DNA of 64,000 nucleotides, from contig JAEWSG010000203.1 of NCBI GenBank assembly GCA_023398495.1, positions 62,001 to 126,000 on the forward strand, in the 5' to 3' direction. Below the pieces are notes generated by a model that saw nothing but the letters and a program-made list of their open reading frames with translations, was not told where the DNA came from and searched no databases. Position numbers and translations under genes: made by a program. Positions within the stretch are counted from its first letter, which is position 1, and each line of letters begins with the position of its first letter. Source of the DNA: Bacillota bacterium. Its GTDB lineage: Bacteria; Bacillota; Clostridia; Acetivibrionales; Acetivibrionaceae. Positions 18,263 through 26,872 of this stretch are shown piece after piece.

Positions 18263-18916
18263 TCAATTTATCTTCACCAAAGATCCCTCAATAGTCAGTA
18301 CTGCACCAGCCTTAATTTTCATCATACCTCCTGACTCTATCTCAATCATCTGCGACTTTAGCTTAAGAATGGAAGAGCTCTCAATCGTAATTCCATTTTG
18401 AGCTGAATCAATCACTACGGAATTTGACCCACTCTTATCTTTTATTTCAATCTTTTCTGAACCACTAGCATCATCTAGCACTATGGTATGGCCTGCCTTT
18501 GACTTAATCTCTACCTTCTCTTTACCATCTTCATCACTAAATACCACTTCATGGCCGCTCTTGCTCTTTATCTTTTTTATGCTGTTTTTCCCATCTGAGT
18601 TATCTGCGGGTGGCTTATCCTTTCCATTCCAAAGTACACCAAGTACATAGGGTTCATTTATATCTCCTCGTTCAAAAGCCACTAAAACTTCATCTTCAAC
18701 ATCAGGCAGAAAATATGTCCCCCTTTCGTTGCCAGCCATCATTGTTGCTATCCTTGCCCAATAACTTTCTTGCTCGCAATCTCTCCATGGAAAATTCAAC
18801 TTAACACGCCCCAAACCTTCGGGATCTTTGTTATTGGTAACAATTCCAACAACTACACCATATATTTTGTTATTAGCCTGCTCACTCCTTGTTTGAATAT
18901 CATCGAAAAACATCAT
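18263..18916 (-). CDS. gpV/VgrG C-terminal-type spike protein
   Basis: A 217-residue protein. Residues about 18-105 form the gpV/gp5 OB-fold (IVTNNKDPEGLGRVKLNFPW; SYWARIATMMAG; PDVEDEVLVAFERGD; YVLGVLWNGKDKPP). The C-terminus (about 115-217) is a chain of short charged beta repeats (KSGHEVVFSDEDG, KAGHTIVLDDASG) that should build the triangular spike helix. Its start overlaps the gpD-like gene in an ATGA, with AAGGAG upstream. Together the two genes equal a single VgrG/Afp8 split in two. Confidence 0.93.
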   Translation of the reverse strand: MMFFDDIQTRSEQANNKIYGVVVGIVTNNKDPEGLGRVKLNFPWRDCEQESYWARIATMMAGNERGTYFLPDVEDEVLVAFERGDINEPYVLGVLWNGKDKPPADNSDGKNSIKKIKSKSGHEVVFSDEDGKEKVEIKSKAGHTIVLDDASGSEKIEIKDKSGSNSVVIDSAQNGITIESSSILKLKSQMIEIESGGMMKIKAGAVLTIEGSLVKIN

Positions 18917-20013
18917 ATTTTATTGCTCCTTACACTAAAAGATGTTCTATAACCCGTATTGTTAATTGTGTGGGTAGTAGAAGAAATATAATAAGTCTTG
19001 CTAAACTTACTTCCAAGCCCCATAAGTTTTACAAACCTTCCAGCTCTCAATGCAGGGATTCCGACGGTTTCACCATCACCGGTCAAGAGACTTGCCGATT
19101 TCTGGTTTAGCGTCGTTTTAGCACTTAGTAACGCCTCTTCATGGAAGGCAGCACAGAAATTCATCTGTTCCACTATATCTTCTCCATGTAATTCCTTTAC
19201 CAGAGCGGGTGCAGATTTATCTCCACCACTCCCGATCTCTTCCACAGTATCCACTTCCACTTCAAGAGCTTTTTTGGCTTTATTATCCCAATACTTGCCT
19301 CTGACTTTGGAAACCTGTCCTGCGATATTTATTACAGGCGAAAAGCTAAGCAGATTTACTCCCCACTCAAGGGTAACGACAGGTACCTTTTTCTTCGCCT
19401 TTTCCCTAAAATATAAAGCTTTTTCAAATACAAAAAACTCAAAATTATTCCGTTTTGCCAGCTCATTTATAAATTGAAAATCGCTTTTATTTTCCTGATT
19501 AACCTTGCTATGCTTTATTTTAGTCTCATCAATATAAACCTCTGAAACCTTATACTTTGAGATAATAGCAGACACTATTTCGCTGTCCTTTATCTCACTC
19601 CAGCATTCAGATTTTTTACCCCTCATCATTTCTCCCATGATATCAAGCCCGGTTATAGTTAGCTGTGGAAGCTGCCCTGCTGGAAAATTGACTTTAACAG
19701 AGTTAATTCTTCCAGATATGAGAGGCTCCAGCTTGTCACAATAACCCATGCTGATTTCAATTCTTTTTCCTGGAGTAAGATATTTATCCATCCAGTTAAA
19801 ATCTCTTTTTATTATGTCAAAAGAGTTTCCTACACTAAAGGTAAACTGATCTGCACCTTCCAGGTTATTGCTCACTGATATATTTGAAATCTCCATGCCC
19901 AACGCAATCGAGTTTTGATTTTCAATCTTTACCTCGAAGGAAGGTGCATAAAAATTATTGTATTCTTTTTCAAGTAATTCCAAATCTAAAGTTTTAAAAT
20001 TATCAATTCCCAT
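18913..20013 (-). CDS. Phage late control gene D-like hub protein (VgrG N-terminal half)
   Basis: From the ATG at 20013 the product has 366 residues; a TTG start at 20037 would overlap the LysM gene and cannot be excluded. It matches the gpD/gp27-like hub: an N-terminal beta-barrel (SFEVKIENQN; GRINSVKVNFPAGQLPQLTITG), a middle with KSDFQFINELAKRNNFEFF (typical of the family) and a C-terminal barrel ending THTINNTGYRTSFSV. It forms the trimeric hub under the tube, carrying the gpV spike encoded next. Confidence 0.9.
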   Translation of the reverse strand: MGIDNFKTLDLELLEKEYNNFYAPSFEVKIENQNSIALGMEISNISVSNNLEGADQFTFSVGNSFDIIKRDFNWMDKYLTPGKRIEISMGYCDKLEPLISGRINSVKVNFPAGQLPQLTITGLDIMGEMMRGKKSECWSEIKDSEIVSAIISKYKVSEVYIDETKIKHSKVNQENKSDFQFINELAKRNNFEFFVFEKALYFREKAKKKVPVVTLEWGVNLLSFSPVINIAGQVSKVRGKYWDNKAKKALEVEVDTVEEIGSGGDKSAPALVKELHGEDIVEQMNFCAAFHEEALLSAKTTLNQKSASLLTGDGETVGIPALRAGRFVKLMGLGSKFSKTYYISSTTHTINNTGYRTSFSVRSNKI

Positions 20014-20017
20014 AGTA

Positions 20018-20659
20018 TTAGTCCAAAGGCGGGACAATTATTTCCCTTCCTTCCTTAAGTTTTCTAGGATTATCAATATTATTTGCCTTGGCAATATGCC
20101 TCCACAATCCAGGATCACCATATTCCCTATCAGCTAGTGACCATAAGGTGTCACCCTCAATCAAAACCCTCTGTTTTGTTCTATCTGATGAATTCCTTGG
20201 CTTGTTCTGGAACTGCTCTGTCAGGGTTTTATACTCCTTAAATGTAACATTTAAAGTAGCTCTTACAGGTATACCCGTCTCCATAAACATGGTAAATCTC
20301 TGTGTAACACGTTCAATTACCGCTTTAAATTTCAAGGCACCCCATACAAAGCAACAAACGGGAGGTGCATGAAGTTCACTATTTATATCCAAAAGGTTCA
20401 TTATCTTCTCTGTGTGGAGCCTCACATCCTTATTTTCCTCTTCCTCATAGGTATCGAAAAAAAGCTCCATAGTAAGTGTTTTGGCATTACCATTAATAAA
20501 ATGGGTCAAAGGAGTAGAAAGTCCTGGAAAAACAGTATTCTGAAACTGGTTGCTCTTTTCAACTGTATATTCTGTAGGATTAAACAAAACCTTTATCTTT
20601 GATCCCTTATTTTTTTCCCACTTATCAAGGGGCTGGATATATGCTCTTTCCAAACCCAT
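20018..20659 (-). CDS. LysM-containing baseplate/tube-initiator protein (Afp7-like)
   Basis: A 213-residue protein. Residues about 1-150 match the contractile-tail gp53/Afp7-type domain (KIKVLFNPTEYTVEKSNQF; TMELFFDTYEEEE; PVRATLNVTFKEYKTL). A C-terminal LysM (about 163-213) reads VLIEGDTLWSLADREYG, then WRHIAKANNID and IIVPPLD. In Afp/PVC particles this protein sits between tube and hub. It is followed at once by the gpD-like gene. In this setting the LysM is structural and need not bind murein. Confidence 0.92.
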   Translation of the reverse strand: MGLERAYIQPLDKWEKNKGSKIKVLFNPTEYTVEKSNQFQNTVFPGLSTPLTHFINGNAKTLTMELFFDTYEEEENKDVRLHTEKIMNLLDINSELHAPPVCCFVWGALKFKAVIERVTQRFTMFMETGIPVRATLNVTFKEYKTLTEQFQNKPRNSSDRTKQRVLIEGDTLWSLADREYGDPGLWRHIAKANNIDNPRKLKEGREIIVPPLD

Positions 20660-20676
20660 AAAAGATACCTCCCCCT

Positions 20677-21984
20677 TTAAAGCCCCATTCTTTCTTTATG
20701 GAGTTTTAACCTATTCTCAATTTCTTGGTAAACCATATTTACCAATTGGTTTATATCAGGTAAGTTCTGCTGTATCTCATTTTGCTGTAAGTTAGAAACC
20801 GCTGTATCGTGTTTTATCTCTACTGGCACAGGCGTATCTTGCATAGTCACAGGCAGCTTCTGCTTAACATGATCTAGCCTTGCTGTGGTTTTTAAAACTT
20901 CTGTTTTTTCATCATTCCATTGGCTTCTAAGACTCTTTATATGGCTTTCTTGGGTGTCATTATAAACAACTTTTTGTCCTATGCTCTTTTGGAACAATAT
21001 TGTTTCAAAATCTAAAAGCGCCCTTCTTCTGTCATCCACTATTGATTTTTCTTTCCAAAACCGCTTTAAACTGCTACTAAAAGTACTGTCAAAAATTAAA
21101 GTGTATGTTGCTTTTGCACTATTAAAACCACTTGAATTCAGGTTCAAAATATTGACCCCATATGTCCTAAATAGTCTATTTTGTATTGTGTCTTTAATTG
21201 TTTTGATTAATATATAGTCCTTTTCCTTTTTCATTATATTTGCATTTATTTTGCACGTATTTAATTGATACTTCTTTAAAAATTTAGTTTCGTAAATGTT
21301 TTGAAAAGCTTCTGGTGCTTCTTTGTCTTTTGGTGCTTCTTTTACCTTTGGTGCTTCTTTTGCCCTTTCTGTTGTCTCTTTGGTCTTTTCTGTATAAAAA
21401 AACTGTTTACTGTTTTCTGTTTTTAAATAGCTAGTCAGATTTATTGCTTGCCTTGTAGCTATAGTTGTTAAAACTCCAAAGCTTTTTGTTTGAAATGTTG
21501 CTACTTCAATTGAATACAAGCGGTTTGAAATGTGGTACTTTTTACCCGGCAAAATATTCATAAAGTCATACTTTTGAACTAAATTGCCTTCCTTCTTCTT
21601 TTTAGTAAATTCTCTAAAAATATCAATGTAATTAAAATTAACAGCATCACTTGCAACTGTATTTAATTCATCATGGTCTGTATGCTTAGAATATAAGACC
21701 TTTGACACTATGTTATGTTGTATTAATGAAGTACTGCTGTATTTATAAATGATCGGAAGCGATAAGTACATTGACAAAAAGCGGTTAACAACATACCTTG
21801 ATACACCTGATACATTCACACTACTAGGTGCAATAGGGTTTTCTTTGCGTCCTACTTTAAACACCAAAGAAGGATACTTAGTTATCATGGCTCTTGAAGC
21901 TATTCCTCTTTTGGCGATGCCTCTTTTTATTAAATTGTGTGTACTCTCATTTAATAATGTACTATGAAGTTTCCCGACACGCAT
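20677..21984 (-). CDS. Unknown Lys-rich eCIS protein, possible tape-measure-type component
   Basis: Start is the ATG at 21984, with GGGGG five bases upstream; a TTG 12 bases earlier is weaker. The 435-residue product is basic with no domain I recognise. The N-terminal half is rich in S, N and Y; residues about 205-230 hold a short repeat KEAPKVKEAPKDKEAPE; the C-terminal half is helical. The last 25 residues (DINQLVNMVYQEIENRLK then ERMGL) resemble a short C-terminal motif of eCIS proteins in this position. It lies between tube 2 and the LysM protein. No other gene here looks like a tape measure, so it is a candidate for that role. Confidence 0.65.
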   Translation of the reverse strand: MRVGKLHSTLLNESTHNLIKRGIAKRGIASRAMITKYPSLVFKVGRKENPIAPSSVNVSGVSRYVVNRFLSMYLSLPIIYKYSSTSLIQHNIVSKVLYSKHTDHDELNTVASDAVNFNYIDIFREFTKKKKEGNLVQKYDFMNILPGKKYHISNRLYSIEVATFQTKSFGVLTTIATRQAINLTSYLKTENSKQFFYTEKTKETTERAKEAPKVKEAPKDKEAPEAFQNIYETKFLKKYQLNTCKINANIMKKEKDYILIKTIKDTIQNRLFRTYGVNILNLNSSGFNSAKATYTLIFDSTFSSSLKRFWKEKSIVDDRRRALLDFETILFQKSIGQKVVYNDTQESHIKSLRSQWNDEKTEVLKTTARLDHVKQKLPVTMQDTPVPVEIKHDTAVSNLQQNEIQQNLPDINQLVNMVYQEIENRLKLHKERMGL

Positions 21985-22045
21985 TTTATCCCCCAATTCA
22001 AAACCGCTTCAGCAATTAAAATTTTATAGGTCCATTATTTAACAA

Positions 22046-22492
22046 CTACTTGCCGCTACTAAATTGTTGTATTCCTTCATGAACAAGTTCAAGGCTTTCT
22101 ATAGCTACCGAATTGCTGTCAGCCTTTAACTCTGGTCCTATCCACTTTATTGGATAGGCACGTAAAAAATCCCAGCGCTTACACTCTTCACCGTGTCTAT
22201 CTCTTAGAATTATCGAGCCAAGTTTTCTTTTGAAATCACCATAAACTACATCCTGGTACCACTTCCAAAGCTCATCGGAATCAGTAATTCCTCTTCTTAA
22301 AACAATATTGGAATGCTCAACGCACTTTGGTAACTTTCGGACAAATTTATTAACTCCACCTTCCCTGTACTCATCATACTTGATCTCAGACTGAAGGCCA
22401 CTGACCTCTGAAAAGCCACCAACAATAATCTGATCTAATTCAACAAGAAAATTAAAACCCAAGTATGGATCTCTTTTACTACCTGAGGCCAT
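22046..22492 (-). CDS. Tail tube protein 2 (gp19/Afp5-like)
   Basis: A 148-residue protein of the T4 gp19-like tube family: FNFLVELDQIIVGGFSEVSG, a YREGG loop, NIVLRRGITDSDELWKWY and a C-terminal SVAIESLELVHEGI. It is paralogous to the tube protein at 23126-23554, sharing the EVSG, YREG, GITDS and AIESLELVHEGI blocks. As in Afp, this second copy probably forms the tube ring next to the baseplate. SD AGGTGGG precedes the ATG. Confidence 0.93.
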   Translation of the reverse strand: MASGSKRDPYLGFNFLVELDQIIVGGFSEVSGLQSEIKYDEYREGGVNKFVRKLPKCVEHSNIVLRRGITDSDELWKWYQDVVYGDFKRKLGSIILRDRHGEECKRWDFLRAYPIKWIGPELKADSNSVAIESLELVHEGIQQFSSGK

Positions 22493-22504
22493 TTCTTTCC
22501 CACC

Positions 22505-22735
22505 TTACAACTTAAATATATTTTCATTTTCAACCTGCGAATTCATCTTAGTATTGATCTTTGAAATTTCTTCACACCATTTTCTACGCTCTTCATGTTC
22601 CATATTCATAATGTCATCATGAGACCAATGAAAATAATATGCTATAAAGGCTACCTCTTGGTACAGCTTGTCCTCGGGATAGCCTGCTAAGCTTCCCCCA
22701 GGCTGCCCACCTCCACTTCGAAGGTATTTTGACAT
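22505..22735 (-). CDS. DUF6760-like small eCIS protein
   Basis: A 76-residue ORF with the core YPEDKLYQEVAFIAYYFHWS followed by DIMNMEHEERRKWCEEI, which I recognise as the DUF6760 type found beside tube genes in eCIS clusters. The listed ATG (22735) lies 49 bases inside the upstream chaperone-like gene and has no good SD; the first 17 residues are low in information (GGGQPGGS). The reading frame is -1 relative to the upstream ORF, so it may be made as a frameshift extension of that protein. The function is unknown; a tail assembly chaperone role is plausible. Confidence 0.75.
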   Translation of the reverse strand: MSKYLRSGGGQPGGSLAGYPEDKLYQEVAFIAYYFHWSHDDIMNMEHEERRKWCEEISKINTKMNSQVENENIFKL

Positions 22736-23055
22736 TTAGGACATTCTACATTTATTCTTGCAGCACCCGTTCCATTTATTTTTCTGTAATACTCCTCCAG
22801 GTATGCAAAATCTGACGAAAACAGACCTTCAATAACTTTGGTATTAATAACTTGCAAATTCCCCAATTTTGTAATAACCCTTGCCAAAAGAATAACTGAA
22901 AGGTATGCTGAGTTTTGCTGTACTCTGGGGTCCTTCATCGGCAAAATTTCATCAGCCGCTGTCGCAAGCCTCATCGTACCCGTACGGTGTAAATCTCCAC
23001 TTTCATCAATGTAACCTTTTGGTAACGTAAATTCGTATTCGGTTTGAAATGGCAT
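22687..23055 (-). CDS. Tail assembly chaperone-like protein with C-terminal zinc motif
   Basis: A 122-residue protein with a strong SD (AGGAGG). The core TATADEILPMKDP-like segment (residues about 32-42) and YLSVILLARVITKLG match a conserved protein that lies between tube genes in contractile injection systems. The end (about 105-118) reads CPKCQNTFEVEVG, half a zinc ribbon; only one CxxC is present, so any metal site would need a dimer or partner. It overlaps the DUF6760-like ORF by 49 bases in the -1 relation. Role in assembly is inferred from position. Confidence 0.8.
   Translation of the reverse strand: MPFQTEYEFTLPKGYIDESGDLHRTGTMRLATAADEILPMKDPRVQQNSAYLSVILLARVITKLGNLQVINTKVIEGLFSSDFAYLEEYYRKINGTGAARINVECPKCQNTFEVEVGSLGEA
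22693..22699 (-). other. Candidate -1 ribosomal frameshift site GGGGGAA
   Basis: On the minus strand the chaperone-like frame reads CTG GGG GAA GCT TAG. Five G's lie three codons before its stop and within the overlap with the -1 frame of the DUF6760-like ORF. Slipping back one base at GGG would continue into AGC TTA GCA and the conserved YPEDKLYQEV core. I saw no strong stem-loop directly downstream. Confidence 0.4.
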
Positions 23056-23125
23056 TTTTTACCTCCTATATAATATCTCAATATATGCTCCAAATAGAAA
23101 ACACTGTTTTCCACCTTGAAACTTT

Positions 23126-23554
23126 TTATCCGACGCGCTTAATCCCTTCATGCACCAACTCTAAAGACTCAATTGCAACATCATTACTTTTGGCATTAAA
23201 ATCCGGAGCCTTATACTTAATGGGCCAAGCCCCGACAACATTCCAACGAGCAGTATCATTGCCGGCCTCATCAACAGCAATAATGGAAAGGTTCTTAACC
23301 TGTACCGGTCCCTCCGTCCCTGCAGCAAACCAATTATACACCTCTACAGAATCTGTAATACCCCACTTAAGTGTAATATTTCCAAATTTATTTAACCCAC
23401 TTAGCTTTCTCATGTATATCGGATCTGTACCTTCCCTGTATTCAATCGGTTCTATAGAGGACTCAAAGCCAGAAACTTCACTAAATCCCGCCTGTTGAAT
23501 ACCATCTATCTCAACCCTGAAACGAAAATTTCTAAACGGATCTTTTCTCGCCAT
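23126..23554 (-). CDS. Major tail tube protein 1 (gp19/Afp1-like)
   Basis: A 142-residue gp19-type tube protein: FRFRVEIDGIQQAGFSEVSG at the start, IEYREGTDP, NITLKWGITDSVEVYNWF and a C-terminal VAIESLELVHEGIKRVG. It follows the sheath gene by 31 bases with GGAGG upstream of the ATG. Placement straight after the sheath makes it the likely main inner-tube subunit. Confidence 0.94.
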   Translation of the reverse strand: MARKDPFRNFRFRVEIDGIQQAGFSEVSGFESSIEPIEYREGTDPIYMRKLSGLNKFGNITLKWGITDSVEVYNWFAAGTEGPVQVKNLSIIAVDEAGNDTARWNVVGAWPIKYKAPDFNAKSNDVAIESLELVHEGIKRVG

Positions 23555-23585
23555 ATTTATTCACCTCCAACATTTTTAAGTTGAT

Positions 23586-25601
23586 TTAATCTTCACTATT
23601 CCATTGAGTTATTCTGAAAATAACAAACTCTGCGGGTTTAACCGGTGCAATACCAATTTCTACTATCAACTTTCCGTTATCTATATCATTCTGACTCATG
23701 GTTGTCCTATCGCACTTAACATAAAAGGCCTGTTCAGGTTTTGTACCCATAAATGCTCCATCTCTCCATACCCTTGTAAGAAAATCAGTTATTGTAAGCT
23801 TAACCCTTGCCCACAGTCTTTCATTATTGGGCTCAAAAACTACCCACTGGGTATTTCTATAAATTGATTCCTCAATATATATAAACAGCCGCCTTACGTT
23901 CACATACTTCCATAAGGAATCACTGGTACAGGTACGTGCTCCCCAAACCCTTATGCCACGCCCTGTAAAAGCTCTTATCAAGTTTAGCCCTCTCGGATTT
24001 AGTTCATCCTGTTCACCCTCATTGAACATAAATTTTAGCCCTGTTACATTCTGAACCAATTCATTGGCAGGAGCTTTATGTACCCCTCTTGTTTCATCGC
24101 TTCTTGAGTAAATTCCCAGTACACATCCAGAAGGCGGCATATACATATCTCTCTTTTCATATGGGTCATAGGCTTTTACCCAGGGATGGTATATAGCAGC
24201 ATAGGATGTGTCAAAGAATTCACGGTGTTTCTTCATGTCTTCAGTCTTGTAATATGTTTCCGGCATATCCAGAACAGCAAAACGGTATTTCTGACTTTCG
24301 CAGTGCATCTTAAGCTGTAGTTGTGCATCTACATCCGTAATTCCCGGCATAGCCATAATGCTACAGTTATCTATATCCTTAAAAGCCTGTATCCCAGAGC
24401 GCTTGCCAGGGCCATTATCATAACCCTTAAAATCATCAGAAGTCAATCCGTTTACATTTCCATCATCTCCGTCTGCTAAAGTAATACAGAGCCTTTTATT
24501 GACCATTACGCTATTAGCAGGCATATCAAAGGGATCTTCCCTGGTATAGCTTGCGGATCCAGAAACCGGCAAAAGCTGAATCAAATTTGATCTGCCATTT
24601 ACCACCTTAACATAATAATTTGGTGTCTCGGGGTTCATAGATAGATAATAGTAATTCTCAACCTGTTTTTTGTAGGACACCTCAAGGTTGAACTCGCATG
24701 TATAAAGCATTTTTTTAGGCATCGCACTTGTATCTATAACACCACCCTCGTAAGATAAAGGGTCGGATAAAGTAATTACATCATCTTCAATAAAAACTAT
24801 TCTTCTGTACTCCTTTTCAAGAGCACCATCAATAAATGCAACAATTGCACCAATATAAAAACCATTTTTATTTTTTATTCTATACTTTTCTTCTCCATCA
24901 TCATTTATTACCTCAATTATCTGTGTTTTAGCCTGACTTGATGGAGTAAATCTTGCCACAATTCCGTTGCCCCATTGTCCCTTGTTTATTGCGTTAATAC
25001 TAAGAGTATCTGCTCCTCCAATAGGACTATCATCAGCTGTTTTCGTGACCGTTACCCTTGTCTCATCCTTGCCACATCTAAAGGATAGAGGGGTTTTTAA
25101 TCTCAGCCGTTGATTAACATTGTCATATTCTACTTCCTGGTCAACAGCTGAGGCTTTAACTCTATCTTTACCATCTATAACCTCAAATGTAAGCTTTCCT
25201 CCATTTTCAACACCAAAAAGTGATTCAAGATTTAAGATTGTATGACCTATTTCTAAATCTTCAGTTAGCTGTAATCTTACACCCGATGCTATGCCTACAT
25301 TTTGTGCGGAGTTAGCCATTTGTGGTAAAACTCTAATTACATAGCATTTGCTCCCACCGTTATTAAAAAAGCTCTCAACAGCATATGGCAAATATCTATA
25401 CTCACCATAACTTGAAGGAAGGTATCCTCCGAATGTTCTTTGATAATCGGCAAAACTTGTGATATATACCGGCAGACCCTCCGTAGGTCCGGACTCGGCA
25501 ACCCCTATAAATCCACCTATACTTGTACTGGCTCCTTCAATTGGCCTGGATCCGGATTCAAACTCCTCTACATATACACCAGGTGACTTAGGACTTAGCA
25601 T
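23586..25601 (-). CDS. Contractile tail sheath protein (Afp2-4-like)
   Basis: A 671-residue sheath protein. The N-terminus SPGVYVEEFESGSRPIEG and IGGFIGVAESGP is the sheath handshake arm typical of the family. The C-terminal domain holds DRGIRVWGARTC-like residues (GRGIRVWGARTCTSD, about 558-572), YVNVRRLFIYIEESI and a final strand ending FVIFRITQW. Variable outer domains lie at about 110-330. The system has one sheath gene rather than the three of Afp. Contraction of this protein drives the tube into the target. Confidence 0.96.
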   Translation of the reverse strand: MLSPKSPGVYVEEFESGSRPIEGASTSIGGFIGVAESGPTEGLPVYITSFADYQRTFGGYLPSSYGEYRYLPYAVESFFNNGGSKCYVIRVLPQMANSAQNVGIASGVRLQLTEDLEIGHTILNLESLFGVENGGKLTFEVIDGKDRVKASAVDQEVEYDNVNQRLRLKTPLSFRCGKDETRVTVTKTADDSPIGGADTLSINAINKGQWGNGIVARFTPSSQAKTQIIEVINDDGEEKYRIKNKNGFYIGAIVAFIDGALEKEYRRIVFIEDDVITLSDPLSYEGGVIDTSAMPKKMLYTCEFNLEVSYKKQVENYYYLSMNPETPNYYVKVVNGRSNLIQLLPVSGSASYTREDPFDMPANSVMVNKRLCITLADGDDGNVNGLTSDDFKGYDNGPGKRSGIQAFKDIDNCSIMAMPGITDVDAQLQLKMHCESQKYRFAVLDMPETYYKTEDMKKHREFFDTSYAAIYHPWVKAYDPYEKRDMYMPPSGCVLGIYSRSDETRGVHKAPANELVQNVTGLKFMFNEGEQDELNPRGLNLIRAFTGRGIRVWGARTCTSDSLWKYVNVRRLFIYIEESIYRNTQWVVFEPNNERLWARVKLTITDFLTRVWRDGAFMGTKPEQAFYVKCDRTTMSQNDIDNGKLIVEIGIAPVKPAEFVIFRITQWNSED

Positions 25602-25650
25602 TAACCTTCCCCCTTCACATTTGTAGTAATTTTTTAAAACTCATATATCT

Positions 25651-26265
25651 TTATATAGCTGTTACCTCACAAAAAATAGTCTTGCCATACATAGCTCTAA
25701 CTGACCTGGATAGTTTTGCACTTACTAACTCAAAGTTAATTATTACATCCATAATATAAATTCCTTTATCATCAACAAAGCTAGAAAAATCGTTAAAGTA
25801 AACTAAAAATTGACCCTTTTCATCTGTATACGCTGTAAAATTCATTTCTTCTATAGTTACCAAAGCCTTATTTATACCTGCTCCATTCTTGTCATACACC
25901 GTGCCCCGAATAAGGGTTGTATTATTTAAAAACGGATACCTGCTATTTGGCTTCAAATGAATATCAACAGAATTTATATTTTTCTGCTGTTTATCTTCCA
26001 TTGTTATTACTTCATTCTGAGCGTCAAGATAATTCTCACTTAAAACTATCACATTATATTTTCCAGGCTCTAGGTCAGTAAAAACATAAAAACCACTTAA
26101 GTTTTTAATTGCGTTAACATTTACAATATTGAAGTTCTCATCCTGCAGAATTAGCCTGATATTTCCTTGCGGTTTTCCACCGCTAAAATCATCTATTATA
26201 TTTAATACAATTGAAACCTGTGTTTTAATTTCTTGCTTATTAAATAAGGAGTTATTATTTAACAT
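25651..26265 (-). CDS. Beta-sandwich accessory protein of the eCIS
   Basis: I place the start at the ATG at 26265, where GAGAGGG is six bases upstream; earlier in-frame ATGs at 26271 and 26289 are possible. The 204-residue product has two carboxypeptidase-regulatory/transthyretin-like repeats: one with GNIRLILQDENF and LEPGKYNVIVLSENY, and one with IRGTVYDKNGAGINKALVTI. There is no enzyme motif and no signal peptide. It lies between the cap protein and the sheath, overlapping the former by 11 bases. It may decorate the particle or cap; no precise role can be given. Confidence 0.7.
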   Translation of the reverse strand: MLNNNSLFNKQEIKTQVSIVLNIIDDFSGGKPQGNIRLILQDENFNIVNVNAIKNLSGFYVFTDLEPGKYNVIVLSENYLDAQNEVITMEDKQQKNINSVDIHLKPNSRYPFLNNTTLIRGTVYDKNGAGINKALVTIEEMNFTAYTDEKGQFLVYFNDFSSFVDDKGIYIMDVIINFELVSAKLSRSVRAMYGKTIFCEVTAI

Positions 26266-26857
26266 TTTCATCCCTCTCAATTTCGCCAAACTTCATATTG
26301 GTTGATAAAACCCTGCTTTCGTCATCACCAGGCATACATTCTATAATTACCGGAGTAACCAAATAGCTTAGAATAGTATTTTCAGAGAGCTTTGGAAATG
26401 CCGATCTGATTTTTGATACTTCTTCCAGGCTTAAAGGATTAAATAACATTCTAAACTCCTGCTGGCATTTATAAAGCTTATATCCATCGCCCAATATGTA
26501 GTTCTCCAACACAGCGTTTTGCTGAAATACTTGCATTACACCACCCAATAATTGATGTTCTTCTGATGCCCTGTTTATTTTTGCTTTTGAGTTTATGATT
26601 ATTAAGTAATAAAGCTCAAGAGCAATTGGTTGAATTCTATTGGCTTTATGTCCTAATGACCAAGGACTGTCTCCTTCAAAGTAAGAACTCTTTAAAACGT
26701 TATATAAGTATAGAGTAATCTTATAATCCTGACTTGAGTCAGGAAAACCCAGAACAATATCACTTGAATCAATATTCACCCCTGTACTTTTCATATTCTT
26801 TCTCAAAAGATTAACAAGAGTATTTCCAACATTAGAAATTGCATTATTCTGGTTCAT
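26255..26857 (-). CDS. DUF4255/Pvc16-type tail terminator (cap) protein
   Basis: A 200-residue protein with the DUF4255 pattern: VGNTLVNLLRKNM at the start, DYKITLYLYNVLKS, then LELYYLIIINS and a helix ending EHQLLGGVMQVFQQNAVL. Afp16/Pvc16 homologues form the cap that ends tube and sheath growth. It starts 15 bases after the AAA ATPase gene with GGAGG upstream, matching the Afp15-Afp16 pairing. Confidence 0.92.
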   Translation of the reverse strand: MNQNNAISNVGNTLVNLLRKNMKSTGVNIDSSDIVLGFPDSSQDYKITLYLYNVLKSSYFEGDSPWSLGHKANRIQPIALELYYLIIINSKAKINRASEEHQLLGGVMQVFQQNAVLENYILGDGYKLYKCQQEFRMLFNPLSLEEVSKIRSAFPKLSENTILSYLVTPVIIECMPGDDESRVLSTNMKFGEIERDENVK

Positions 26858-26872
26858 TCAAACCTCCCAATG

